From an uncultured Muribaculaceae bacterium (GTDB lineage Bacteria > Bacteroidota > Bacteroidia > Bacteroidales > Muribaculaceae): a stretch of 16,453 nt of DNA. Of this stretch, positions 1-8,118 are shown one piece after another; the first letter of the stretch is position 1, and each line of letters starts with the position of its first letter. The stretch lies in the NCBI GenBank assembly GCA_910576775.1, contig CAJTJV010000047.1, positions 1 through 16,453 on the forward strand, read 5' to 3'. The notes beneath the pieces are model-generated. The model saw nothing but the letters and a program-made list of their open reading frames with translations, was not told where the DNA came from and did not search any database. A program made the position numbers and the translations under genes.

Positions 1-60
1 CGGGGTTTTCACATTATGACGCCTCTCCGAGGCTCTCACGATACATGCACAAAATATCCT

Positions 61-77
61 AAATGAAAGAGCCGTGA
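61..77 (+). repeat. 17-nt repeat, left copy
   Basis: The sequence AAATGAAAGAGCCGTGA occurs here and, as an exact reverse complement, at 16351-16367. Both copies lie in non-coding DNA upstream of a gene and point toward that gene. A nearby inverted match (GGCTCT at 31-36, AGAGCC at 68-73) and a GC-rich mini-hairpin (21-25/29-33) suggest some RNA structure in the leader side. No function is recognised. Confidence 0.6.
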
Positions 78-103
78 CGATAGCATATATGAATCATTGA
101 AAA

Positions 104-136
104 ATTGTGATATTCGGTGAAATTTCACTAATTTTG
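104..136 (+). promoter_or_regulatory. Bacteroidetes-type promoter for the SulP gene
   Basis: A -7 box TAATTTTG at 129-136 matches the Bacteroidetes consensus TAnnTTTG. An imperfect -33 box ATTG lies at 104-107, 21 nt upstream. The start codon at 169 gives a leader of roughly 25 nt. The spacing and match are good, but no start site has been mapped. Confidence 0.55.
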
Positions 137-168
137 CAGACGATTTCTAAGGTATAAAATTTACATAT

Positions 169-1899
169 ATGACAACTTCCGGAATGTCCGGTGTTACCGA
201 TATCGCAAAGACAGCGGTACATAACGCCATTGATTTTCATCCCAAACTATTCCACGCTCTCCGTCATTATTCGGCTGACCGCCTCAAAGCCGACATCATA
301 GCCGGCATCGTAGTCGGCATTGTAGCCCTCCCACTCGCCATTGCGTTCGGTATCGCTTCAGGCGTCAGCCCCACGATTGGACTTATAACAGCGATAATCG
401 GAGGCTTTATGGTTTCGTTCTTCGGCGGCAACTCAGTGCAGATTGGCGGCCCGACAGGCGCATTCATCGTTATTGTCTACAACATCATAGCGCAGTTCGG
501 CCTTCACGGTCTTGCCGTAGCGACCTTCATGGCCGGACTTATCCTGGTTCTACTCGGTGTTTTCCGCCTCGGCACTGTTATAAAATTCATCCCCTACCCT
601 ATCGTCGTAGGATTTACCGCCGGTATCGCTCTCACAATCTTCTCTACGCAGATTAACGATTTCCTCGGACTCGGGCTTACGGATATTCCCGGCCAGTTCC
701 TGCCTAAATGGGGCGTCTACCTTACCAATCTGAGAAATATATCACCAGTAACTCTTTCGGTTGCGCTTGTATCTCTGTTAATCATAATTATAACTCCGCG
801 CATATCGAAGCGTCTGCCCGGAGCTCTGATTGCCATAGTACTTGTCACAATAGTGTCATATTTCATGGACGCGGCATTCGACTGGTTCAATGTCGAAACT
901 ATCGGCGATCGTTTCGGCACAATGGCAACCGACATCCCCACTCCTCATGGATTCACACTCAACATGGCAACTATCAACATGCTCCTGCCGTCGGCATTCA
1001 CCATCGCGGTTCTCGGCGCCATTGAATCATTGCTGTCGGCAACCGTAGCCGACGGTGTCACCGGCTCACGCACCAACAGCAATACCGAACTCATCGGTCA
1101 GGGTATCGCCAATATAACCGTGCCTTTCTTCGGGGGAATTCCAGTCACCGGGGCCATCGCCCGAACGATGACTAATATCACCAACGGTGGACGCACTCCA
1201 GTAGCGGGCATCGTTCATGCTCTCGTGCTACTTATCATCTTCCTGTTTGCAATGCCCCTTATTAACTATGTACCTTTGGCCACACTCGCTGCCGTACTTA
1301 TGGTGGTCGCATATAACATGAGCGGCTGGCGAACGGTTGTCGGCATCTTCAATGCCCCCAAGAGTGATATATCCGTACTGATCGTAACATTCCTGCTGAC
1401 AGTAATATTCGACCTAACGATTGCCATTGAAATCGGTCTTCTCCTTGCTGTTGTACTCTTTCTCCGCCGCGTGACAGAGAACACGGAAATCAAGGTGTAT
1501 TCCGAAAAGCTCGACGTTGCGGAAGGCACAGACCTGGGTACACACGAAATTCTCAACGTCGCCCCCGGCGTGAGCATCTACGAGATCGACGGCCCGTTCT
1601 TCTTCGGCGTCGCCACAAAATTCGACGAACTCATGCGTTCAGCCATGGCCGACAAACCCAAGGTACGCATAATCCGCATGCGAAAAGTATCATTCATTGA
1701 CGCTACCGGGCTACATAACCTTGAGATTCTTATCAACTCGTCACAGAACGAAGGCATACATATCGTGCTTTCCGGAGTAAAAGAGAATGTAAAGACTTCG
1801 CTGGAACACGCAGGCATAGACAGACTGATAGGCGACGAGAACATCTGCGACCATATCACAAAAGCTGTCATAAAAGCCAACAAACTCGCCACGAAATAA
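169..1899 (+). CDS. SulP-family inorganic anion transporter with STAS domain
   Basis: This is an inner-membrane carrier or channel of the SulP (SLC26) family, which moves sulfate, bicarbonate or other anions; the substrate cannot be read from sequence. The first ~430 residues are hydrophobic segments with the family signature around residues 70-105, including GGPTGAFIV. A cytoplasmic STAS domain occupies roughly 465-570, with FIDATG at 509-514 where the anti-sigma antagonist family has its phospho-acceptor region. The 576-residue length is normal. The start at 169 is preceded by an A/T-rich stretch and a promoter, with no clear Shine-Dalgarno; an in-frame ATG at 184 is the alternative. It is apparently monocistronic, since a terminator follows within 25 nt. 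The family is certain; sulfate as substrate is only a guess. Confidence 0.93.
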   Translation: MTTSGMSGVTDIAKTAVHNAIDFHPKLFHALRHYSADRLKADIIAGIVVGIVALPLAIAFGIASGVSPTIGLITAIIGGFMVSFFGGNSVQIGGPTGAFIVIVYNIIAQFGLHGLAVATFMAGLILVLLGVFRLGTVIKFIPYPIVVGFTAGIALTIFSTQINDFLGLGLTDIPGQFLPKWGVYLTNLRNISPVTLSVALVSLLIIIITPRISKRLPGALIAIVLVTIVSYFMDAAFDWFNVETIGDRFGTMATDIPTPHGFTLNMATINMLLPSAFTIAVLGAIESLLSATVADGVTGSRTNSNTELIGQGIANITVPFFGGIPVTGAIARTMTNITNGGRTPVAGIVHALVLLIIFLFAMPLINYVPLATLAAVLMVVAYNMSGWRTVVGIFNAPKSDISVLIVTFLLTVIFDLTIAIEIGLLLAVVLFLRRVTENTEIKVYSEKLDVAEGTDLGTHEILNVAPGVSIYEIDGPFFFGVATKFDELMRSAMADKPKVRIIRMRKVSFIDATGLHNLEILINSSQNEGIHIVLSGVKENVKTSLEHAGIDRLIGDENICDHITKAVIKANKLATK

Positions 1900-1918
1900 A
1901 CCTCTATCATACAGACAC

Positions 1919-1960
1919 AAAAGGACTTTAAGGTCGTTAATGACATTAAAGTCCTTTTTT
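1919..1960 (+). terminator. Intrinsic terminator of the SulP gene (repeat copy 1)
   Basis: An 11-bp stem pairs AAGGACTTTAA (1921-1931) with TTAAAGTCCTT (1946-1956), with a small inner GTC/GAC pairing, and is followed by a T run to 1960. A run of A precedes the stem, so it may also stop minus-strand transcription. The 36-nt core is 31/36 identical, loop included, to the minus-strand terminator at 11011-11046. Confidence 0.85.
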
Positions 1961-1973
1961 ATTTCAAGTATAC

Positions 1974-2007
1974 AAAAAAACCGACCCCCGGAAAATGGGA
2001 GCCGATT
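1974..2007 (-). terminator. Intrinsic terminator of the small lipoprotein gene
   Basis: Read on the minus strand, 2007-1997 pairs with 1989-1979 in an 11-bp stem containing three G-U pairs, closed by a 7-nt loop and followed by T's (A7 at 1974-1980 on the + strand). It starts 21 nt past the stop codon at 2029. The G-U pairs become A-C mismatches on the other strand, so this terminator should work on the minus strand only. Confidence 0.8.
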
Positions 2008-2028
2008 GTATTTTGCGTTTGTCGCTAA

Positions 2029-2238
2029 TTATTCAGCGGCGGGAGCTTCTGCTTCAACAACTTCAGCAGCTACTACAGTGTCCTGAGCTGTTGTGTCAAC
2101 GGCTTCTTCAACTGCAGCTTCTACAACAGCTACTGTATCTACTGCTGCTTCAACAGTTTCAGCAGCAGCTTCTTTGTTGCCACATGCGAAGAACGACATG
2201 CTGAATGCAACAGCGAGCATTAAAACTAACTTTTTCAT
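2029..2238 (-). CDS. Small Ala/Glu/Val-rich lipoprotein
   Basis: This encodes a 69-residue predicted lipoprotein. MKKLVLMLAVAFSMSFFAC is a signal peptide ending in a lipobox-like FFAC, with the lipidated cysteine at residue 19. The mature part is a low-complexity acidic tail of A, E, V, D and T, with loose repeats such as EAAVDTV and EAAVEEAVDTT, and no recognisable domain. I chose the start at 2238 over the upstream in-frame ATG at 2265 because it puts the basic MKK directly before the hydrophobic core and leaves a ~40-nt leader after a strong promoter. It stands alone between its own promoter and terminator. Function is unknown; a tether, spacer or envelope filler is possible. Similar tiny lipoproteins are common in Bacteroidales. 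Confidence 0.8.
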   Translation of the reverse strand: MKKLVLMLAVAFSMSFFACGNKEAAAETVEAAVDTVAVVEAAVEEAVDTTAQDTVVAAEVVEAEAPAAE

Positions 2239-2286
2239 TTTCTTTCTGATTAAGTAATAAAACAATTGTTTGCTTCAAAAACGCCA

Positions 2287-2316
2287 CAAAGTTAAGCCTT
2301 TTTTCTCAACTGCAAA
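2287..2316 (-). promoter_or_regulatory. Promoter of the small lipoprotein gene
   Basis: On the minus strand, TTTG (2316-2313) is followed after 18 nt by TAACTTTG (2294-2287). Both boxes match the Bacteroidetes -33/-7 consensus (TTTG, TAnnTTTG). This is one of the two best promoters in the window and suggests strong expression of the short lipoprotein. Confidence 0.7.
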
Positions 2317-2337
2317 AATTATTGAGAAAATATTTAC

Positions 2338-2359
2338 AAAAAAAGTTATATATTTAACT
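2338..2359 (-). terminator. Weak hairpin and T run at the end of folC
   Basis: On the minus strand, AGTTA pairs with TAACT around a 6-nt loop (2359-2344) and is followed by seven T's (2344-2338). The hairpin overlaps the folC stop codon. The stem is only 5 bp and A/T-rich, so termination may be partial, with read-through into the next gene. Confidence 0.4.
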
Positions 2360-3661
2360 ATTTGCTATCGAAGCAAGGGCGTCGGCTACGATGAAAGTAG
2401 AGCCACCAATAAAGATTGTATCATCCTCAGTCGCAGATAATTCAGCAGCTACAAGAGCCTCGGCGACTGTGTCGTACACTTGGCCGTGAATCCCATGCCC
2501 GGCTGCGGCTGCGGCAGTCGATGCGGCCTCGCGTCCGCGCTCAACGCCCGGAGTCGCAAAATAATAACAGGCGTCGGCAGGCAGCTGCTCCATGATATTA
2601 TCTACATCTTTGTCGCTGACAAAACCCAAAACGACATGCAGACGCCTTTTTGCCGCAATTTCTTTCAGTGCTGGCCCGAGGTAGCGCCAACCTCCGATAT
2701 TATGTCCTGTATCGCAGATGATTTCAGGCCTGTCGGCAATATGCATCCAACGGCCGGAGAGTCCTGTAAGGCGGCATACGCCCTCGAAACCACGGCGTAC
2801 AGCTCCGGCCGGAATAACGACAGATTCACCTTCGAGAACATCAAGCGCTGTCATTATCGTGGAGGAATTCTCTATCTGACAGACACCTGTAAGTTCTCCT
2901 CGTATATCGCCCCATTTGGTGTTACAATAACACATAAAACCGTCCGAAAGTCCGGAGGAAGTAAAACATACATTGTCTGATGCAAAATATATAGGTGCAC
3001 TCTCCGCCTCGGCTTTGTCGGCAAACACTTTACGCACGGCACCTTCGGCGCGACCTATCACAACCGGCACTCCGGGTTTTATTATCCCGGCCTTCTCTAC
3101 GGCGATAGCTTCTTCTGTGGAGCCAAGCAACGCCGTATGGTCAAGCGAAATATTAGTTATCACAGACAGCATAGGGTGAATGATGTTAGTACTGTCGATA
3201 CGGCCGCCGAGCCCTACCTCTACAACTGCGATATCCACCTTGCATTCGGCAAAATAATCGAAAGCCATAAGTGTCACAGCCTCAAAATACGACGGTTGCA
3301 AATCGCCCCGCAGCTTACGGAATTTATCCATAAACCCTACAACAGCCTCTTTCTCTATCATCCTGCCATCCACGCGGATGCGTTCACGAAAATCAAGGAT
3401 ATGTGGAGATGTATAAAGGCCAACCTTATAACCGGCTTCATGAAGGACAGCCGCAAGAGTATGCGCAGTGGATCCTTTGCCATTTGTACCGCCGACATGA
3501 ATGCAACGGTACCTGTCCTGCGGATTGCCAAGGCGTTTGGCGAGAGTGAGTGTCTTTTCAAGCCCCGGGCTGTAAGCTCCGGCACCTATTTTATGAAAAG
3601 CGGCATATTCGTTGTCGAGTTCATCAAGGACTCGTCTGTAATCATCTTCAATACTGTGCAT
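2354..3661 (-). CDS. folC: Bifunctional folylpolyglutamate synthase / dihydrofolate synthase
   Basis: FolC is a cytosolic Mur-ligase-family enzyme that uses ATP to join glutamate to dihydropteroate and to extend the gamma-glutamyl tail of reduced folates. Visible motifs are the P-loop GTNGKGS (58-64), the substrate segment SYFEAVT (124-130), GLGGRIDSTN (150-159), ISLDH (171-175) and AVEKAGIIKPG (187-197), plus a C-terminal DTGHN where Mur ligases usually have DxAHN. From the chosen ATG at 3661 the protein has 435 residues, normal for the family. The frame stays open to 3820, but those extra 53 residues do not resemble FolC and lie inside the preceding gene. It is last in the seven-gene operon and overlaps the RimK-like gene by 14 nt, which implies translational coupling. 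Whether one or both activities are present cannot be told from sequence. Confidence 0.93.
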   Translation of the reverse strand: MHSIEDDYRRVLDELDNEYAAFHKIGAGAYSPGLEKTLTLAKRLGNPQDRYRCIHVGGTNGKGSTAHTLAAVLHEAGYKVGLYTSPHILDFRERIRVDGRMIEKEAVVGFMDKFRKLRGDLQPSYFEAVTLMAFDYFAECKVDIAVVEVGLGGRIDSTNIIHPMLSVITNISLDHTALLGSTEEAIAVEKAGIIKPGVPVVIGRAEGAVRKVFADKAEAESAPIYFASDNVCFTSSGLSDGFMCYCNTKWGDIRGELTGVCQIENSSTIMTALDVLEGESVVIPAGAVRRGFEGVCRLTGLSGRWMHIADRPEIICDTGHNIGGWRYLGPALKEIAAKRRLHVVLGFVSDKDVDNIMEQLPADACYYFATPGVERGREAASTAAAAAGHGIHGQVYDTVAEALVAAELSATEDDTIFIGGSTFIVADALASIANS

Positions 3662-4520
3662 AAACTTTGCGGATAATAAAACCAAAAAATAAATCCAGGA
3701 TGTCCGGACCGCCGACTGCCGACAGAGTTCTGAACCCTGCGTTTCCGTTAATTTCACAAACACATGGACCGTCCTCTCCAAGGAGGATATCAACACCGGC
3801 GAAATCCAATCCGAGAGCATTGGCAGCTCTTTCTGCCAATGTTGCTATAGGATGCGTAAGATGATATTTTACTGCTGTGCCCCCGCAGCTGAAATTTGAA
3901 CGGAACGAGGCAGAGGATTTACGCATCACGCATGCCACAGCCTTTCCGCCAATAGTCCACACTCTTATATCACGCCCGTGGCTGCCTCTGATATATTTCT
4001 GAAACAGACACTCGCCGGCACATGCCGAGATTGCAGCTTTATACTCGACGGCGTCATGCACAAGATATACATTTTCGCCACAGGAACCTTGCGTGGCCTT
4101 GACTACAAAGGTCTTATCTCCGACAAGCTCCGCCGCATCGACATAGTCCATTTCGCCGAATACACGGAATGTATCAGGCATAGGTATGCCTTTTCTGTTA
4201 AGAATCTGATGAGTGAGAATCTTGTCGCGACACAGCATCATGGGAATCCACTTGTTGAAAACGCGTACTCCCCGATTTTCGAAATGCACCGACAACTCGG
4301 CATTATACCCGCGCATGACGACAAAATCAGGGTCCGTAAGCGGGCTTTCTCCATTGATGATTTCGCCCGAACCATTCTTGTCATACCCGATAACGATGTC
4401 CTCGAAAAACGCCGTTTCAAGTGTGATGCCGTGTCGCTCGGCGGCTTCTTTCCACCATCCGAAAGCGGAAACGCCATGACCGAGTGTCGATTTCGGAAAA
4501 AGAACAAGTCCCTGTTTCAT
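3648..4520 (-). CDS. RimK-like ATP-grasp amino-acid ligase
   Basis: This 290-residue protein belongs to the ATP-grasp superfamily, nearest to the RimK/LysX/CofF group, which adds amino acids (often glutamate) to a carboxyl group of a protein or small molecule. The ATP-grasp core includes FVVKATQGSCGENVYLV (138-154) over the nucleotide site, GRDIRVWTIGGK (182-193), SNFSCGG (208-214) and the Mg-binding end FAGVDILL...CEINGNAGF (240-263, with E256, N258 and N260). The N-terminal ~95 residues form the usual pre-ATP-grasp domain. No metal or nucleotide residue seems to be missing. It overlaps folC by 14 nt and follows the CHR gene after 10 nt. Proximity to folC makes a folate-related substrate attractive, but that is inference; ribosomal protein S6 or another peptide acceptor is equally possible. 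Confidence 0.82.
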   Translation of the reverse strand: MKQGLVLFPKSTLGHGVSAFGWWKEAAERHGITLETAFFEDIVIGYDKNGSGEIINGESPLTDPDFVVMRGYNAELSVHFENRGVRVFNKWIPMMLCRDKILTHQILNRKGIPMPDTFRVFGEMDYVDAAELVGDKTFVVKATQGSCGENVYLVHDAVEYKAAISACAGECLFQKYIRGSHGRDIRVWTIGGKAVACVMRKSSASFRSNFSCGGTAVKYHLTHPIATLAERAANALGLDFAGVDILLGEDGPCVCEINGNAGFRTLSAVGGPDILDLFFGFIIRKVYAQY

Positions 4521-4530
4521 AATGCTAAAC

Positions 4531-5100
4531 TCAGAAAATCAGCCACCCGATAAATCCGGCGGCGATGATAAGCAGAATCGGATGTATCTTAGTCGCCAGC
4601 GTAAGAGTCAGAGCCACAGCCGAAAGTATCACACTCTTTACTATTTCAGGTGTTGTATGTCCGAAATTCTCGCCATTCATAAGTATCAGAGCCGCAGAGG
4701 CTATAAGACCTATTACAACAGGACGTAACCCTGCAAAAATACCTTTTATAATGACACTGTCGCGATGACGCATTATGACGTGACCTGCATACCGTACGAG
4801 CAAAAACGACGGAAGCACCACAACAATAGTACACAGCAAGGAACCAAGAATTCCATAAATCGGAGCCTGTAATGCAGGTGAAGACGCTGCCGGCGCTACA
4901 TACCCTATATATGTGGCGGAATTAATGCCGATAGGACCGGGAGTCATCTGAGAGATGGCTACTATATCGGTAAACATCTGTTCAGTTATCCACCCGGGAG
5001 TCACAATTTCATTCTCAATAAGAGCAAGCATCGCATAACCGCCACCAAAACCAAAGAAACCGATTTTGAGATAACTCCAGATAAGACGCAGATATATCAT
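4531..5100 (-). CDS. CHR-family (chromate) transporter, second half-size subunit
   Basis: This is a 189-residue membrane protein of the short-chain CHR family (ChrA-like). Recognisable are the N-terminal GFFGFGGGYAMLALIENEIV (13-32) and the SQMTPGPIGINSATYIGY loop around residue 50, followed by about four to five hydrophobic segments. Short CHR proteins work as hetero-pairs made from adjacent genes, and this one overlaps its partner (5097-5660) in an ATGA junction. Chromate efflux is the activity known for the family. In a strict gut anaerobe the physiological substrate is unclear; sulfate or another oxyanion is possible. It sits in the operon between mutS2 and the RimK-like gene. Confidence 0.88.
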   Translation of the reverse strand: MIYLRLIWSYLKIGFFGFGGGYAMLALIENEIVTPGWITEQMFTDIVAISQMTPGPIGINSATYIGYVAPAASSPALQAPIYGILGSLLCTIVVVLPSFLLVRYAGHVIMRHRDSVIIKGIFAGLRPVVIGLIASAALILMNGENFGHTTPEIVKSVILSAVALTLTLATKIHPILLIIAAGFIGWLIF

Positions 5101-5660
5101 GATTTAATTCTTTTTTTCTTATTCTTTCGTCCAATCAGCAGCCATCCGAACAGTCCGCCGGCCACTATATATATTATGGGATTCGATATTACCGGCCATT
5201 TCGACCATATAAGTAAAGCCACAAGCGCAGGAATCCATGCTTTCGACCAACCTATGCCCGACGATTTCGCAGTTGTAAACACCGGAGCAAGAATCAGAGC
5301 TACCACCACAGGCCGGATGCCTTTGAATATGGCAGTAAGTGTGGCATTTGAAGTTATCATCTCCGGAGTAAGGAACATGGCAATCGCCAGAATGATAATA
5401 AAACATGGCAATATAGTACCGGCCGCGGCTACCAACGCTCCTTTAAGGCCCCGGAGCTTGTCTCCGACGACAACGGAAATATTAACCGCAAGGATTCCCG
5501 GCAACGACTGAGCCACAGCAAGAAGATCGAGGAATTCTGTTCTGTCAAGCCATTTCCTGTTATCCACTACCTCTCTCTCAATAATACTTATCATCGCCCA
5601 GCCACCGCCGAAGGTGAAAGCACCTATTTTAGCAAATGTGAGAAACAACTGTAAAAGCAT
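5097..5660 (-). CDS. CHR-family (chromate) transporter, first half-size subunit
   Basis: This 187-residue membrane protein is the partner of the next gene. It carries the matching family elements: FAKIGAFTFGGGWAMISIIE near the N-terminus and the AVAQSLPGILAVNISVVVG loop, then several hydrophobic helices and a basic tail (RKNKKKRIKS). The two subunits have diverged but keep the same topology, as expected for an antiparallel hetero-pair. The gene starts 2 nt after the mutS2 stop and ends in a 4-nt ATGA overlap with its partner. Which anion it moves cannot be deduced. Confidence 0.88.
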   Translation of the reverse strand: MLLQLFLTFAKIGAFTFGGGWAMISIIEREVVDNRKWLDRTEFLDLLAVAQSLPGILAVNISVVVGDKLRGLKGALVAAAGTILPCFIIILAIAMFLTPEMITSNATLTAIFKGIRPVVVALILAPVFTTAKSSGIGWSKAWIPALVALLIWSKWPVISNPIIYIVAGGLFGWLLIGRKNKKKRIKS

Positions 5661-5662
5661 AA

Positions 5663-8116
5663 TCAGAATTCTACTACTGTAATACCTGCACCTCCGAGAC
5701 GCACATCTTCATCGTGATAGTTCCGGACGGCTCCGACTGTATCGAGATAGCGCCTGATATACTGGCGTAAAGCTCCGGTGCCGGTGCCGTGAAGGATACG
5801 CACACGGCTTGTATTGAACTGAATGGCGTCGTCGACATAATACATTATAGCCTGGACTGCTTCGTCGGCACGCATGCCTCGCACATCTATCTCCGGGTTG
5901 AAATCAAGCTGCCGGACCCGACTGGCTTCAGTGCTCCGCGCAGCAATATAGCTCACACTCCCGGAAGCGCCCTGTGGCTTGCGTATTGTGCGTTTAAGTC
6001 TTGCGAGTTTCACCATTGTCTTTATACTGCCAAATACCACCGTAGCCTCCTTGCCGGAAATATACTCGATGGTTCCCACCGTCTGTCCGCCATCGGCAAG
6101 CACCACATTGTCGCCAACCTCAAGAGGCTTTTCCAACGTGTTCTTTTCTACTGCAGCGGGAACCTTTTTCTTTTTCTGCTTCGGCATTTTCAGCAACGGA
6201 TGCTTCGATTCAGGCTCATTGTCGAGAGCCTCACGATCCTGTCTGAGCTTCTCGCGGGCCGCCCGTGTCTTTTCCTTGTCCGCCTGGGCGCTACGTATGT
6301 CGCGGATTGTACGCTCGATGGATGCATTGCTGTTGTCGAGGATTCGCCGGGCTTCCTCCTTGGCCTCTCCTATAATCTCGCGACGCTGACGTCGCAGAGC
6401 CTCAACATCGTCGGAATAGCGGGCGAGAGTATCGTCGAGCTGTTTCTCCTTCTTGCGGATCTCGGCACGCTTGTTCTCCCAGTAACGGCGGTCACGGGCT
6501 ATGTCGAGAAGGTAGCGGTCCATATTGATATAATCACTGCCTACAATTTCCTGAGCGTCCTTTATGATGGCCTCCGGAAGACCTGTCTTGCGCGCAATCT
6601 CAATAGCGAACGAACTGCCAGGCTGCCCGATGGCAAGACGGAACATAGGCTGCATTTTCTGACGGTCGTATAGCATGGAACCGTTGACAAGACCGTGAGT
6701 TTCCTCCGCAAACTGCTTCAGATTATGATAATGCGTAGTTATCACACCCCACACACCGTCGGCATTCAACTGCCGGAGAACAGCCTGTGCTATGGCTCCG
6801 CCTATCTCCGGCTCTGTACCGCTGCCGAACTCATCGATAAGTATCAGAGAATTAGGGTTGCCACGCATTACGAACTGCTTCATATTGCGCAGGTGAGACG
6901 AGTATGTACTCAGGTCGTCCTCTATCGACTGGTCGTCGCCGATATCAATGAATATATCTTTGAATATTCCCAGATGCGAATTGGAATAGACCGCAGGAAG
7001 GACTCCGCATTGGAGCATATATTGGTTTATGGCAACTGTCTTTAGTGTCACCGATTTGCCACCGGCGTTAGGGCCGGAAATGACAAGAATTCTATTCTTG
7101 CCGCTAAGAATGATATCAAGAGGCACAATCTCGCGGCCCTGGTCGACAAGCGAAAGCTTCAGCACCGGGTGGCAAGCACCGTACCATTCAAGTTCGGGCC
7201 GCTCTCCGAGAGCCGGCATCTCAGCATCAACGACACGGGCATATTTCGCTTTCGCCATAATGAAATCAAACTGGCCGAGAAGACCGAAGCCTGCAATCAT
7301 CTCGTCTATATGCGGACGCATGACATCGGCAAGGGCCTGCAATATACGATGAATCTCCCGGCGCTCTTCAAGACTAAGCTCACGCAGGCGATTGTTTGCC
7401 TCCACCACCTCAGCAGGCTCTATATAGAATGTCTTTCCGGAAGCCGACTCGTCATGGACGATACCGGAAATCTTACGTTTGTACATCGGCGCCACCGGTA
7501 TCACCAACCGCCCGTCACGTACTGAAGGGGTGGCATCCGGCTCGAGAAAGCCTTCACGGACGGCACTTGCCATTACCCTGCGCATCGTAGCACCTATAGC
7601 GGCCTCGGCGGCATGCATGGAACGGCGGATATCAGCAAGCTCAGGCGACGCATTGTCTCTTATTATACCGTGCGGATCTATGATTCTGTCGATAGCGACG
7701 ATGATAGCCGGAAAAGGCAGCATGTCGGCGGCAAGAGCGTCAAGGAAAGGATAGGGGGTCTCATTTGTCTCTTCATTCCTGTTTTTAGAGAAGAACGAGG
7801 ATATCGACGCCATCGCTTCCAGACAGGCACGGAGTCCGGGAAGATCCGATTCTGCCACCGCGGTACCGGGCACTCGAATTGCAAGCAGAGTATGCCTTCT
7901 GTCATTTATAGAGCCTATGTCGAGTCCGGCGTCGCCTTTGATTATGTCAAGCATCTCGGCAGTACGTCCCAACAGAGTGCGTACGGTGCGGTAATTATCA
8001 GAAAACGACATCTCTGCCACAAGTTCACGCCCGAGAGCTGACGAACAGCCGGCTGCTATACTCTCGCGAACACTGTCGAAACCAATCTTGCTTTCAATAT
8101 TTTCTGGATAAGTCAT
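5663..8116 (-). CDS. mutS2: MutS2 ATPase with Smr nuclease domain
   Basis: MutS2 is a MutS paralogue lacking the mismatch-recognition domains. In Bacillus subtilis it acts on collided ribosomes, and other studies link it to suppression of recombination. The 817-residue protein shows the family order: an N-terminal helical core and clamp (1-330), the ATPase with Walker A GPNAGGKS (348-355) and Walker B LILIDEFG (424-431), a charged coiled coil (~530-640) and a small beta domain (~655-700). The C-terminal Smr domain (~739-817) contains IDVRGM (743-748) and HGTGTG (776-781). All ATPase and Smr landmarks are present, so the protein should be active. It follows smpB after 2 nt and precedes a CHR transporter by 2 nt. 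The smpB linkage favours the ribosome-rescue role; that is inference. Confidence 0.95.
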   Translation of the reverse strand: MTYPENIESKIGFDSVRESIAAGCSSALGRELVAEMSFSDNYRTVRTLLGRTAEMLDIIKGDAGLDIGSINDRRHTLLAIRVPGTAVAESDLPGLRACLEAMASISSFFSKNRNEETNETPYPFLDALAADMLPFPAIIVAIDRIIDPHGIIRDNASPELADIRRSMHAAEAAIGATMRRVMASAVREGFLEPDATPSVRDGRLVIPVAPMYKRKISGIVHDESASGKTFYIEPAEVVEANNRLRELSLEERREIHRILQALADVMRPHIDEMIAGFGLLGQFDFIMAKAKYARVVDAEMPALGERPELEWYGACHPVLKLSLVDQGREIVPLDIILSGKNRILVISGPNAGGKSVTLKTVAINQYMLQCGVLPAVYSNSHLGIFKDIFIDIGDDQSIEDDLSTYSSHLRNMKQFVMRGNPNSLILIDEFGSGTEPEIGGAIAQAVLRQLNADGVWGVITTHYHNLKQFAEETHGLVNGSMLYDRQKMQPMFRLAIGQPGSSFAIEIARKTGLPEAIIKDAQEIVGSDYINMDRYLLDIARDRRYWENKRAEIRKKEKQLDDTLARYSDDVEALRRQRREIIGEAKEEARRILDNSNASIERTIRDIRSAQADKEKTRAAREKLRQDREALDNEPESKHPLLKMPKQKKKKVPAAVEKNTLEKPLEVGDNVVLADGGQTVGTIEYISGKEATVVFGSIKTMVKLARLKRTIRKPQGASGSVSYIAARSTEASRVRQLDFNPEIDVRGMRADEAVQAIMYYVDDAIQFNTSRVRILHGTGTGALRQYIRRYLDTVGAVRNYHDEDVRLGGAGITVVEF

Positions 8117-8118
8117 TC

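Noticed and set aside
1995..2204. A Leu/Gln-rich 69-codon open frame on the plus strand
   Set aside because: It is the mirror of the Ala/Glu/Val-rich lipoprotein tail; the repeated GCT/GCA codons read backwards give the Leu/Gln runs.
3978..4553. A 191-codon plus-strand open frame opposite the RimK-like gene
   Set aside because: It is antisense to clear ATP-grasp motifs and has no domain or start signal of its own.
5789..6673. A 294-codon open frame on the plus strand opposite mutS2
   Set aside because: It lies entirely antisense to the well-supported MutS2 reading frame, has no recognisable domain and carries the odd composition of a frame shadow.
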